In this document: one piece after another, positions 1 through 10,505 of the stretch | Layout of the letters: the number at the start of each line of letters is the position of its first letter | Numbering within the stretch: the first letter of the stretch is position 1 | Source of the DNA: Seminavis robusta | Taxonomy: Eukaryota; Bacillariophyta; Bacillariophyceae; Naviculales; Naviculaceae | Direction of reading: 5' to 3' | Assembly: GCA_903772945.1 (NCBI GenBank) | Contig: CAICTM010000275.1 | Span: 18,064 to 82,063, forward strand | DNA: 64,000 nucleotides | Program-made: the position numbers and the translations under genes | The notes under the pieces: model-generated | What the model was told of the DNA's origin: nothing | Database searches by the model: none | What the model saw: only the letters and a program-made list of their open reading frames with translations

Positions 1-2328
1 TGGGGGTGCTGTTCTTTTTTTTAAGCTGTTCTTAAAGAAGCTTTAGTCGTTATGTTCGCTCACCGACTAACGGGAGGCTGGTTAGTCGGTGAGCGAACAT
101 AATGACTAAAGCCTTTAGTCCGTGGGACGTTTAGTCGCTTGGGTAGACACCACCCTCAGAGACTAAACTATCGACTAAACTACGAAATATGGCTTAGTCG
201 CTACTTTAGTCGCTTGGGTAGAGAGCGGCCTAAGTCTCCAGTTTCAACCGAGTTGCAGAAACTCCTCTTCTTTGATCCCACGCTGCTTTCCAGAGCCAAC
301 AATGCGAATTGCAACGGGCAAGACCTACAGCCGAGATTGCTTATTTAGAACGCTAGTAGAGCTGATGGTAGCTACTCTTGTAGTCCGCTTCTTAAAGAAT
401 GCAGTGTTCCAGTGTTCTCTTTACTGGGTTGCCTGCGTGTGGACGTGTGGACCACTCTCGAGAGTGACTAAATCAAATTAGAATTCAAAGGCGGGAAGCT
501 CACTCTACACTTTAGTTAGTTGGTCAGAAAGTAGCTCTTGATGCGTAGAGCTTATTTTTGCTTCGCTCGGTGGAAGTGGTTGGCGGTTGGCGGGGGCAAC
601 TGATTACCACAATAATGTTGCGTTGCTTGCCCCTCTCATACGTGGCCACAGGAGAAGGGAAAGGAGGATGGAAGCTGCAGTACTAGGAGATTAGCAGAGA
701 CACTTTCCCCTGCGCACCAGATGGCTTCTTGCAGCTTCGTGCCAACTGGATTTGCAAACCAGAGTTCAACTAAGCAAGCTAGCATCCCGGTATCACCATT
801 AGAGCTCGCTGGCTAGGTAGCCACTCTAGTAGAAGTCCACCCTTCATCATGTATGTAATCAGATAATGCTCTCTCATCACTCTCATCTATTAGGAGTAGG
901 TAGCATGAACTCTGTTTATCGGTTATCGATCATTGAAAGATGGCAGCCAGAGCTCCGAAGGGAGCGAGTTATGGAATGCATTGGTGGTCTTGTGGCGCCG
1001 AAACTACTGACATAGACTAGTCGCCAACTGGTACAGCCGTAGGTCGAAATGCAGGTTTGACCACTGGCCTTGGTTGGCTCTTGTGCAGCTCTTGCAATGG
1101 TGAACTGCGATAGCTACAGTACTGCGATCCCAGAGCCCAGAGCTGCTGGAGCAGCTAAATCGTGCTCTTATTGCGAGCTGTGCTCCAGGTAACCAGTAGT
1201 AGCGGAAACTGGCTATAGATCTTTGTTGAAAGCAAATCGCCACTGGACATTGGATTAATTATTATTGCCTCGAGAAACTTCAAAGCATTTTTCGACTTTT
1301 TCTAAGTAATTCCCTGTGTACCCCGGAACAACAAACGAAGGAACAAGGTGCAAGGCTGCACTGGCGGAGAAACCAGGGGCCTCATGCAACGAAGGGCTGA
1401 AGGGCTCCCTCAAGTTTCCCAACACAACACTGAAATCCTCCGGATGAGGCCACACGACACTGCAGGAACGCAGAATGGCCAAGAAGAAGCTGCTGCAGCT
1501 ATGGAATGAAATTATTTGACCTTGTAAAGGTTGGGTTCATCAACAATGACATACGATTTTAGCAAAGAGTGACTGGATTAAGTAAATTTTACTTTAACAG
1601 GTCAACAAAGACCCCACTACAAAATGTACTCCTACCGGTATACAGTAGAGTACAGTAAGTGCTGAAAGAGAGGTACGGTTCAAAGTCAGATTGGATTTTA
1701 TGAAATTTAATGTCGTCAAAATGCTCTTCAAACTCAAGCGACAAAATAGATGGCAAAAAGCCTTGATAACTTGAGAGGCGTTCCAGCAGGCTACCTTTAT
1801 GACATAAAGGGATGAAGACGAGCTGATTTGAGGGCATAACAAGAGAGCAACAAGATCTCGCACGATCTGCGATCGGTGTGAACCGGTACATTGAATTATT
1901 AGGGTATATTCCCTAAGTAATGTTCTTCGACGCGAAGCCGAACTTCGTGACCAATGGTACTACATGTACTGCACCCCGAGCCCCGAGTCTTACTTAATTA
2001 ATTACATAGGCAGTACCCGAGTACCATCAAGAATCAAGAGTCTACTCGGAGTATTATATTTAATATTTGGAGTCATTATTCATGGTGAGCTCACGGTTTC
2101 GGTTTCCACGTTGTGTTGCAAAAGGATCATGGCAGTCATGGTTCTTGGACGGTTGGACATCCCTGCAGTTTTGGGAGAGAAGCGACTTCGGATGGTCTCT
2201 CGGTAGCATCATTTGCATCAGACTCGACTCGGTAAAACACTCACAATTTTTGAAAACTGTTTCGCTTCTTTGCATTACCAGCTACTTTACCTCACTTTAC
2301 TTTTACCATCCACCTGAACCCCAGCAAG
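1..2328. other. Gene-free left edge
   Basis: No convincing gene is visible; open frames here are short and lack ATG starts, splice logic or family resemblance. The first 240 bases are a cluster of TTAGTCG/CGACTAA words in both orientations, including a strong foldback at 41-111. The remainder is unremarkable spacer upstream of the glutaredoxin-DUF4395 gene. Confidence 0.6.
41..111. repeat. 31-bp foldback (inverted repeat, 9-nt loop)
   Basis: Arms at 41-71 and 81-111 are reverse complements with one mismatch, separated by the loop gggaggctg (72-80). The word TTAGTCG occurs in both arms and again nearby: the 18-mer tttagtcgcttgggtaga appears at about 130 and again at about 205. This is the shape of a foldback or MITE remnant, but no target-site duplication was identified. 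Confidence 0.85.
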
Positions 2329-3603
2329 ATGAGCAGCGACAAACCGAAAGAGAGCACCGAAGATGAAGAGATGGGCGGTCGAGGGCCCTTAGAGACCTCC
2401 AACACAGATCCTGATCTGTCAGAGCTCTCCCATTCCTGCCACTCGGAGTGTGCCAGGAGGACATCGGAGATCTCGGTCAGGATGTCCCAACTTCGTGAGT
2501 CTCAACACAAACGTCGTGATTCGTCCCAACACCAGCGACGTGATTCTTCCCAACACCAACGACGCAGTTCTTCCATGGGTTTCGCCGCTGCTGCCGCTAA
2601 CGACCTGGAAACATTCGAGCAAGAGATGCCAGAACCAGGAGAAGTGATCACCATATCCTCTTTGCAGGATTACAACGGCGGCAATGTCTACCAGAAGCTG
2701 GACTCCTTTATCGCACAGCACGACTGTGTCATGGTCAACCGCAGTTGGTGCCTCTTTTCCATTGACGCCCTCGACTTTATGACGCGTATGGGGGTTGACG
2801 TATATTCCATCGAAGTGGATAATCACCCACATGGAGAAGCGATTGTCAAGTACCTCAAGCAAAAGCTCGAACATTCCACGTAAGTCATTCTTCTACCTAG
2901 CTAGCTACGGTAGCTAGCTGGCACACTGTGCTAGCTAGTGCTTACTTCAGGCTTCTTATCTGACTCACTCCATTTCCCCTTTCCACTCCTTATACATAGT
3001 TCTCCTTGGATCTTTATCAAGGGTGACTTTGTCGGTGGATACGAAGATGTCAATACGCTTTACAGCAAGGGGACCCTTCAAAAGGACTACCTTAGCAAGC
3101 TTACCCAAGCGGATCGCTGTGAACTGATGGCCGCCAAGTCAACCACAAAACCACTCTTTTGGTTCCCCGTCACAGTCAACGCACATGCTGTTCGGTCCAC
3201 GGGAATTGCCACCAGCCTGTTGGCCGCCACGGCGGCCATTATGGCACTCGTTGTACCTCCCGTAGGGCAGATTATTGCCTACTATCTGGTCCTCGACTTT
3301 ATCCTTCGCATCGTGGGCGGTGCTCGCTGGGCTCCCGTTGGAATCATTGCGGCCGTCCCCGTCAAGGTGTGGGAACCCAAGCCACGGTCCGGTCGTCCCA
3401 AACAATTTGCCAGCATGTGTGGATTCATGTTCTCCTTCCTCGGGTCCGTCTTTTACCTCATTCCATTCCCCTACCACGACTACATTGGCTCGATCTTTAT
3501 TGCCATTCTCGCCATTTGCTGTGGAATGGAGGGATTCTTGGACTTTTGTCTGGGATGTGTCTTCTTCCGCATAGGACTGCAGCTGGGGCTCATTCCCAAG
3601 TAA
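2329..3603 (+). CDS. Glutaredoxin-like domain fused to DUF4395 membrane domain
   Basis: Two exons, 2329-2879 and 3000-3603, joined across a 120-nt GT-AG intron, give 384 residues. Residues 58-82 hold a short tandem repeat (SSQHQRRD units) rich in RRxS sites that could be kinase targets. Residues about 106-205 are glutaredoxin-like: the active site is C141-L-F-S144, a monothiol CxxS form, and the intron falls just before the cis-Pro region SPWIFIKGDFVGGYED. The C-terminal part matches DUF4395 by its NAHAVRSTG start, DFILR and FCLGC motifs and four hydrophobic segments. So a soluble thiol/iron-sulfur type domain is tethered to a membrane domain; which membrane is not clear. The ATG at 2329 is the first in frame. 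The domain assignment is strong; the substrate is unknown. Confidence 0.88.
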
Positions 3604-4055
3604 GTGCCGTGTGGGTACCGTAGGAAACAAAGCACTACCAAAGGGAAGCAATTCAGTCAGGGACTGGCTTTCTCCATCATCAGGCCTCCGCCTCCTCTAC
3701 CTGGCTACTTTACAAATCGATTAGATTGTAATTCAATAGCAACAGTTTCATAAGATCAATGCTCATCGCTGCCCGTAGGCACTATAAACAGGTGCCTCGG
3801 AAGCACTATACATATGAGTAGCCTCGCCAAGATTTACCGTCGTCTGAACCTCATGGGAAACGAGCCTTTGGTGCGAAGGTCCCGACTGGCAAAGCTTGTG
3901 ATTGGTCCTGCTGTGCGATAACGGGATGGTACTGTTGAACTTCATCATTTCATGTCCATTTTGAAGTAGTACCAACCTTGGCAAACTAGCTAGCTAGAAG
4001 CATCCGAACCTGGCTGATTGGCTCAGACTGGACTGCTCTGTCCGCTTGCCTCGCC
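3604..4055. other. Convergent intergenic spacer
   Basis: Lies between the 3' ends of the glutaredoxin-DUF4395 gene and the RING gene. It contains a ctagctagctag run near 3988. No gene or RNA was recognised. Confidence 0.6.
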
Positions 4056-4931
4056 TTATAACCAGCCTTTGTCACCTGCAAGCCTGCTCAGTTGTCGCCT
4101 TTGGTTGTCAGAAAACCATGTGCTGGCCAAGCAGACACCGAAAAGCATTCGAACGTCCATGTAAAGAAAAGCAGGTTCGTCAAAATGATTTTTATCAAGG
4201 TCCCCATAGATTTTCGTGACACATTCATAGATTTTGTTGGCTTTGATGTTGTCCGGCTTGTTTTCCAGATGCTGGCAAATCAGCTTTGTGAGCTTCACCA
4301 CCGAGTGCCGAGAATAATCGTAGCCCCCCTTCGAGTTTTCTTTTGGCAATTGAAGTATCGTCATCATTGCGTTAAAAATCTCTCCTTCCTTGACCTTCAT
4401 CTGTTGATTGGTTGACTTGAGTTCTTCAACCTCTCTTTGTCGCTGCAGAAGCTCTGTCGATATCCGCTCAAGTTCTGCCCTTAGTCTCCCGTTCTCGAAC
4501 ACCACATCTTCAACCCGTTCCGATAGGAGAATCTTTTCCGTCTCCAGATTATCAATAAGCCGTTGGTCGCTGCGGCTACGTCTGTCTCCACCGAAAGGGC
4601 CTTGTCGACAGAGATTCCTGTGTGCAAAGTAGTCCGAGATGCTACCCCTCCAACTACAACCTGCTTCATGGTGATCACATTTGATTTCGATGGTGCTCCA
4701 TATTCGATACCCCAGCGAACCCTCCCTCAAAGCCTTCACGTCAGTCGCCGGATTGCAGCTTCTACGGTCCAGCACAGGGCATTGCCGCTGATGGGCAAGG
4801 CTCTCCTGAATGCACTCGTCACAAAAGACATGACCACATTGCCTCAATTTCTTGGGTTTCAAAGGAACCGACATGCAAATGGCACATATGAGGTCTTTGG
4901 GTACCTCCTCGAGTCTGACAACAACTACCAT
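4056..4931 (-). CDS. RING finger protein with TRAF-like zinc finger and coiled coil
   Basis: Single-exon gene of 291 residues. The frame stays open upstream to a GTG, but the first ATG is at 4931, directly before the RING. RING ligands are visible as C16, C19, C32, H34, C37, C40, C51 and C59; the last pair is spaced Cx7C rather than the usual Cx2C because of an insert (PVLDRRS). A second Cys/His cluster around residues 85-112 (CDHHEAGC...H...C) resembles a TRAF-type zinc finger. Residues about 125-190 form a heptad-like coiled coil, followed by a helical C-terminus. The family suggests an E3 ubiquitin ligase that oligomerises through the coiled coil; the target is unknown. It shares an upstream region with the divergent nitrilase gene. 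Confidence 0.85.
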   Translation of the reverse strand: MVVVVRLEEVPKDLICAICMSVPLKPKKLRQCGHVFCDECIQESLAHQRQCPVLDRRSCNPATDVKALREGSLGYRIWSTIEIKCDHHEAGCSWRGSISDYFAHRNLCRQGPFGGDRRSRSDQRLIDNLETEKILLSERVEDVVFENGRLRAELERISTELLQRQREVEELKSTNQQMKVKEGEIFNAMMTILQLPKENSKGGYDYSRHSVVKLTKLICQHLENKPDNIKANKIYECVTKIYGDLDKNHFDEPAFLYMDVRMLFGVCLASTWFSDNQRRQLSRLAGDKGWL

Positions 4932-5496
4932 GGTGGGTTGCTTGGGCGGGAGTTTGTGACATGTTGGTTGGACTTCTCTCGCAAAAACGGAACACCAGGA
5001 CACTGAAGGAATTCTTCAATCCTCTTTCGCAAGGATAGTGCGGTACACTGTACGGTACCGGTACGTACCGGTGTTGAACCAGCTTTGCTGTTGTACCCGT
5101 ACTCACTGCCTTTCTCCCTTGCCGTTGTGGCCGCACGTTGTTCGACCCCTCACCGGAGATCAGAAGAACCAGCTTTGCGATGCAACTCTACTTTTCCTCC
5201 GACTAGCTAGATGCTACCGGTAGACTCAACCACTCGGTATTGGCCCGTTTCCCTAGCTAGCGTTTGAAGTGGTAGCTACAACCAGCCTACGACGGTATTG
5301 GGATCTTTGCTGTCTTCAGCTGCTCCTGCCTCAACTGAGCTCACAAAACCAAAAACCAAATCAAAACCACAGCAAAACAAAAAGCATTCAAACAAACCCT
5401 ACAGAGTGAGACCTACAATAACACAGAGATCGACCAAAGAACCAAAAAAGCAAACAGCCACCAAGAAACACAATCCACCAAGAAACACTCTAAAAC
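4932..5496. promoter_or_regulatory. Shared divergent upstream region (RING / nitrilase)
   Basis: 565 bp between two divergent start codons. It holds GTACGGTACCGGTACGTACCGG palindromic words around 5050-5070 and an A/C-rich, T-poor stretch (about 5340-5496) right before the nitrilase ATG, typical of a 5' leader. No specific box is assigned. Confidence 0.4.
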
Positions 5497-7318
5497 ATGA
5501 AGATCATTGCAAGTGCCGTAGCCCTTTTGAGTACTGTCAGTGCAGCTACAGGAACAACTTACCATGAAGACCCTACTATGCATCTCACAGGTTGGCATAA
5601 CAGGAATCAAGTCTCCCCAGAAGAAGATACAAAGCCAGTTCACATTGGATCCATTCAAGCCGAACCAGTCCACTGGAACTTGACAGCATCCATTGACAAG
5701 TTTTGTGACTTTATGGTCTCAGCTGGAGCAGCAAACATGGACTTGGTCGCCCTGTCAGAAGGATTTCTTTCAGGGTATCCCTGGTTCAACTTCTTTGCTT
5801 CCACATATGACATGGCCTCCAATTCCAAGATTAGTCAGCTCTTTGCTGAGAATAGTCTGCAAGTTGGGAGTGCAGAGATGGCAAGAGTTCAGGAGTGTAT
5901 TGCTGAGGCAGGAGTCAATGTAGTTCTTCCAATCAATGAACGTGATGATAAAGGAAGCCAGGCTGCCGTGTTCAACACTGCCTTATTCATCGACAAGTCA
6001 GGAGAGATAATTGGAAGACACCGCAAAACACTGCCTTCATTTACTGAACGCTTCTGGTGGACTCAGGGTGATGGAACTGATCTTGTGGTTGTAGACATGG
6101 TAAGTGCCTCAAAGTTGAAACATGACAGGCTTTGTTGTCATATGAAAAACACTGTTTCACAAGCCAGTCTGCCTCCTTGACATAGCCTGATGTTGGCAGA
6201 GTCTGCTCACTTCTCTGCTGGGAAAGCTACTTGGTGTTGGCCTGTTACACCTTGATGGCCCACGGTTGTGAATTTCTAGTTGTTCCTACACAGGATATTG
6301 GTATGTACCACCAACAATGGACTGATGCTATCATCAATGCAGTCTGTACCAGTATGGTTACTTGAGCAATCTTTCCCTATGACATACTGGTAACTCACAG
6401 TTTGTTGTGCTTTCCAGGGAGCATTTGGGAAAGCCATGTTTCAGACATTGCTCGTGAAGGACGTTGGTATGTCATTGCGCAAGGACAGGTAAGCACTGGA
6501 AGATGCTGTTGTTTCACATGTTGCCTTGTGCCACAAGACCTCGCATGCAACACAATCTCAGGTTGTGGCCCCCTATGGCGAGGCAATGCAAAGAAGTGCC
6601 ATCGCTGGAACACACACACAGCCTGGTGGTTCACAGTGGTACCCTCGTCTGCTTGAAGGATTCAAGAATGCATATGGTTGCACTGGCAGTCCACTGATTG
6701 CCAATGCAACAGAGACTGTCAACCGACAGAACCTGCTCCGTGGGAGCTCTGCCACAGCTGCAAAGGAAAGCCAAAAGAATGTTGTTGATACTGTCAGTTG
6801 GATCCCAGAACCTGTGCCACTTGACCAAGCTGTGGAAAAGTGTGCAACATACTTCATGGATGGTGGCATGTCCATTGCCGATCCAAATGGTCGCTTCTTG
6901 GTGAATCCCATTCACTCCAACTACATGTATGCTGACACAGTGAATGCAGCACGTTCTGGCTGTGTTCACTCACTTGGGCCAGGAATACCAGAGGAAAGCC
7001 ATTGTGAGTTTGTGGAAGTGGATGGGGTAAGTAGGAGTGATCGTTACATTGCCTTGATATGGTTTCCTTTGCATTCTGGATGCTCATTGTCTTCATGGTC
7101 TTTCCTACTTTCCACAACAGTATAACAGGGATGAAGAATTCATTGTATTGGCCAATGCTTCCCGGGGAGAAGTTCTAGCTTCAAAGCTGTACCAAGACAA
7201 TGTTGGCAATTATGCACGCACGGATATCTGGAAGGTTGAATGGGACAATGCCCCTCAAGATTACATCTTTGAGACTGCTGGTAATAGCAACGGCAACCAG
7301 CACGGCAACGGCCTGTAG
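5497..7318 (+). CDS. Secreted nitrilase (carbon-nitrogen hydrolase)
   Basis: Five exons: 5497-6099, 6186-6300, 6418-6488, 6562-7026, 7121-7318, giving 483 residues. The catalytic triad of the nitrilase superfamily is complete: E88 in LSEGFLSGYP, K177 in RHRKTLPSFTERFWW, and C212 in SLLCWES. The TERFWW-GDG and CWE contexts are those of true nitrilases and cyanide-type enzymes (branch 1), which hydrolyse C-N triple bonds. All introns are 73-117 nt, GT-AG, and the third exon is only 71 nt. Unlike typical cytosolic nitrilases it begins with a clear signal peptide (about residues 1-17), without the Phe of a diatom plastid motif, so it is probably secreted or endomembrane. Several Cys residues fit an oxidising compartment. 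Substrate is unknown. Confidence 0.92.
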
Positions 7319-7654
7319 AGTGCGACAGGACCGTTCGTTTCAACCTTATCGGACGAATGTGTGGTATTCATCTCGGACAGATGGACTAACTCTTATTCCT
7401 AAAGCCCATTGTCACTAATATCAACTGATAGTCACCAATATCAATTGACTATGGTTTGATTCGCTGAGGTTTGGGTGGAGCTTATCGACACCAATGGACT
7501 ATGCATACCGGTATAGCTGGTCAGTCGACGGGCTTGGGCGTTGTTGCTTCGGGGATGACTGTTCTGAGTTCTCATGCATTGCCACCGACGCTGTCTTGTT
7601 GTCCAAAGGTAGGCGTTACCTTTCGTATTGTCGTGAGATGCTTGATCCAACTCC
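7319..7654. other. Convergent intergenic spacer
   Basis: 3' spacer between the nitrilase and the carrier. A short imperfect duplication (cactaatatcaactga / caccaatatcaattga) occurs at 7413-7448. Nothing else is seen. Confidence 0.55.
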
Positions 7655-9003
7655 TCAGATCGCGGCAACACCCAGCTTTCGTCGAAATGCTTCAATGAGG
7701 GGCATTTGCAGCACCATGATAAGCCCCTGCCCGGTACATGCTGGCAACCAGCCACGATACATCCACTTGCAAAGTTGCAGGGGATGCACGGTTCTTCCAT
7801 CCGGCGACAACAACCGGCCTACATTATTCATGACATCATTCCATCCTTTGCCCAGCATCATATGGCTCTTGACAGTGTCAATGGGCATTATGACAGTTTG
7901 TGCCAAGACACCACTCAAGAATGCACAAGTAACATGCAAGAGTGGTCCTTCTTGAGCCCATTGACTACCGTTGGCATGCGTTTGTTGTTGTCTCCCCCGT
8001 GCCAGAGCGTATTGTTTCATTGTATCATAACTGGCCAACTGAGCTCCATTCAAGACGCAGGCTCTTGCAATGGTCACGCTAGCACCTCGATAGAGACCCT
8101 GGGACAGCCCTTCGTCTCGCCAAATTGTCATCAGTGCGGAGACCATTCCAGAATACCTTTCATTTGCAACAGAACAACGACGTTCAGTTTGGGCGTTGAC
8201 AACAATGCCTCGAATTATCTTGGACTTACCGTACTGGTTGTCCTTGTCTCAACCCAGTGGCATAGTAAAGAGGAGGAATGGAAGGGTTTTTACATGATAT
8301 CGATTTGGCCATGATGACACCGGCGTCCGCTTGCAGCCTCGTCCTCACCACGTCAAGGGGGCATGACAACTACAAAGTAGTAGAGTGGGGATCGGCGGAA
8401 CGCAGAAGGCAGGCAATGCATGAGAGAGAGAAAGGAACAATATAGGAACGTAAACGCTTGCAGCACTTTACTCACCATGCTGCCCAGACCACCCGTGATC
8501 ATACCACTCAGGATGCGATTGCGAATCAGGGTAGCAGAGTTCTTGCTGCTTTCATTATTACTCCACTGCCCGACCTTGTCTCGAATAGTGGGATACAACC
8601 CAACTCGATAGGCGCCATACAGCATAGATCGAGTCAAGGAAGCCGACAGACCGGGTGTCAATAGGCCCCTAACGATGCCTTCTTCTCGAGCAATCTGGGT
8701 CATCACTCCCACCATGGTAGCATTGGGGTAGACAACCGACGCTGCAGGACGAGGAGTGTGCAGCATGCGAGTGGATGTGACGTTAGTAGCAGTGTGTCCA
8801 GCCGTCATGGGCATCATTGTCGGTTTATTATGAGCCACATGGTGATGATGGCTTTGGCTGATGTTGCCAGCACCATTGGCGTGTTGTTGGCTGTGAAGTT
8901 GCAGCTTGACCTTGGTTGTTTCAAAACCATTCAAGAATCCATTGGCGATCGCACAGCCGGGCCCCGCTGCCAGCATTTCCTTCAGCACAGTGATATCGGG
9001 CAT
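7655..9003 (-). CDS. Mitochondrial carrier family (SLC25-like) protein
   Basis: Three exons, 9003-8476, 8369-8230 and 8156-7655, with introns of 106 and 73 nt, give 389 residues. The three tandem carrier repeats are visible through their signature motifs: repeat 2 reads CPLDVVRTRLQ (P180) and repeat 3 reads MPIDTVKSHM (P314), each followed by an EG...YRG/G type second half. Repeat 1 is divergent: NGFETTKVKLQ has the charged residues but lacks the invariant Pro. A His/Asn-rich insert (about residues 39-80, with HHHH) enlarges the first matrix loop. The protein should be an inner-membrane solute transporter; the substrate cannot be told from these motifs. The third carrier motif exon 2 is missed if one looks only for long frames. 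Confidence 0.9.
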
Positions 9004-10505
9004 GTTGCAATGTCAATATCTATCTAGTGGATACTCAGTAGAAAACAAACAACAACCGAACAGAAAATGGCAACACTTCCTTCTAGTGATGAATGTCGCC
9101 TTGGAAGAAAAAGCAGGACCTCGAGGGAAGGTGACGATGCCAGGCACGGTACCCAATATCTCTCGAGACCAAGGAAACTTAATGGTGCCGGTACGCCTCT
9201 CAAAACCCAGAGATAGCTAGCCAGAACGATGTAGCTAGCTACCGGTAGTCTAGCTAGATACCGCCAACTTTTCCCTTTGGGAGGACCAATGGGATGGGCA
9301 ACAGAACGCAAATGCAACAGATTCAATCAAAGGCTTCAAACTCAGACTTCTTGCTTGATGTGACAAAACGTGTCACTTCTTTTCTTCCTCTTTGATTGGC
9401 TGACGTATGACCACAAAATTGCCTCCACCACGCGAGTCGCACACTCCGCGCGATTGGGAATGCTACCGGTACCAGGTACATGTACCAGAGCTTGTACCGT
9501 ACGGTACTGTATGCTATGGTAGTTTCACTTCCGGAAGGGGCTACCGGTACCAGTCCCAGCACCAGGAAAGTCCCGCAAAAACTGAGTTTTTGCGATACTC
9601 TTTAATCAAACAGAATAAATCCAACAAGTGTTGAAAAAGTGTTCATTAAAGTGTTGAAGAACTGTTGATTTAACGTTGACTCGGTTTCAACAACTGTTGG
9701 ATTTACTGTTGAATTTTTGTACATTATTTTCAACACTTTTACTGTATATATCTACTAATGAATTCAACATCCGTTGAATTCAGTGTTAAATGGTATTCAA
9801 CAGTGTTGAAAAAGTGTTGAAAAAGGGTTTAAATAAGTGTTGAACAACTGTTTAACAAAAGTCAACACTGTTGAGTTTAAATTCAACACTTTTACAGATC
9901 CTTTCAGCGATTCCGGGACTTTCCAGGGTAAAGGGGGTCAAAGTAGGGAACATATAATATCTAGCCAGGTCTACCGAAGCCGGCGAGGGCCAGAGGTCTC
10001 TTGTGTGACTATGAGTAGCCTGAGACCAACCCAACCGTGGTACCGGTACTGAAGAGAAGCAATGTTTTCCTCGCAAAGTAGTCTAGCTTGCTTTGGAGTC
10101 AAGAAGGCGTGCAAGTTTCGGTGCTTTCACTGCAGCAACTAATTAGAATTAGACGAACCACTCGGCAGCGCCATGTGGAGAGAATGATTTGCACGTAGCG
10201 CAAGCGTTGCTGCAATCAGAGGCCCAACCTGGGCTGGAACAGGCATTCTCACCGACAACGGTACCAGTACAGCGTACCGTACCGTACCGTATACATGTAG
10301 TCCAAGACAATGATCGTCACCCCTCACTCTTATGTAGTTATTATTGTGTAGTTGTGGTAATAAATAGTACTGCGTAGTCGAAATGGCTGCGATTGACTTT
10401 TGTCTCCTTGGTCAACAGCATTTCGATCAGTACAAAAACATACCAACCCCCAACTCTGGGAACACTTTGCCCTCTTTATTCAGGGAATAAAGAAAGCGCA
10501 ACATC
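9004..10505. other. Repeat-rich intergenic region
   Basis: No gene is supported. It holds TACCGGTA copies (9464, 9551, 10040), GTACGGTAC words and the GTTGAA/TTCAAC cluster listed separately at 9620-9897. Confidence 0.6.
9620..9897. repeat. Cluster of GTGTTGAA / TTCAACAC words
   Basis: An AT-rich stretch in which GTTGAA or its complement TTCAAC, often extended to AGTGTTGAAAAAGTG, recurs more than a dozen times in both orientations with irregular spacing. It can fold on itself in many registers. It may be a degenerate MITE or satellite remnant. Confidence 0.7.

Noticed and set aside
7706-8314. 202-codon plus-strand frame
   Set aside because: It is antisense to the spliced carrier gene, whose motifs are unmistakable.
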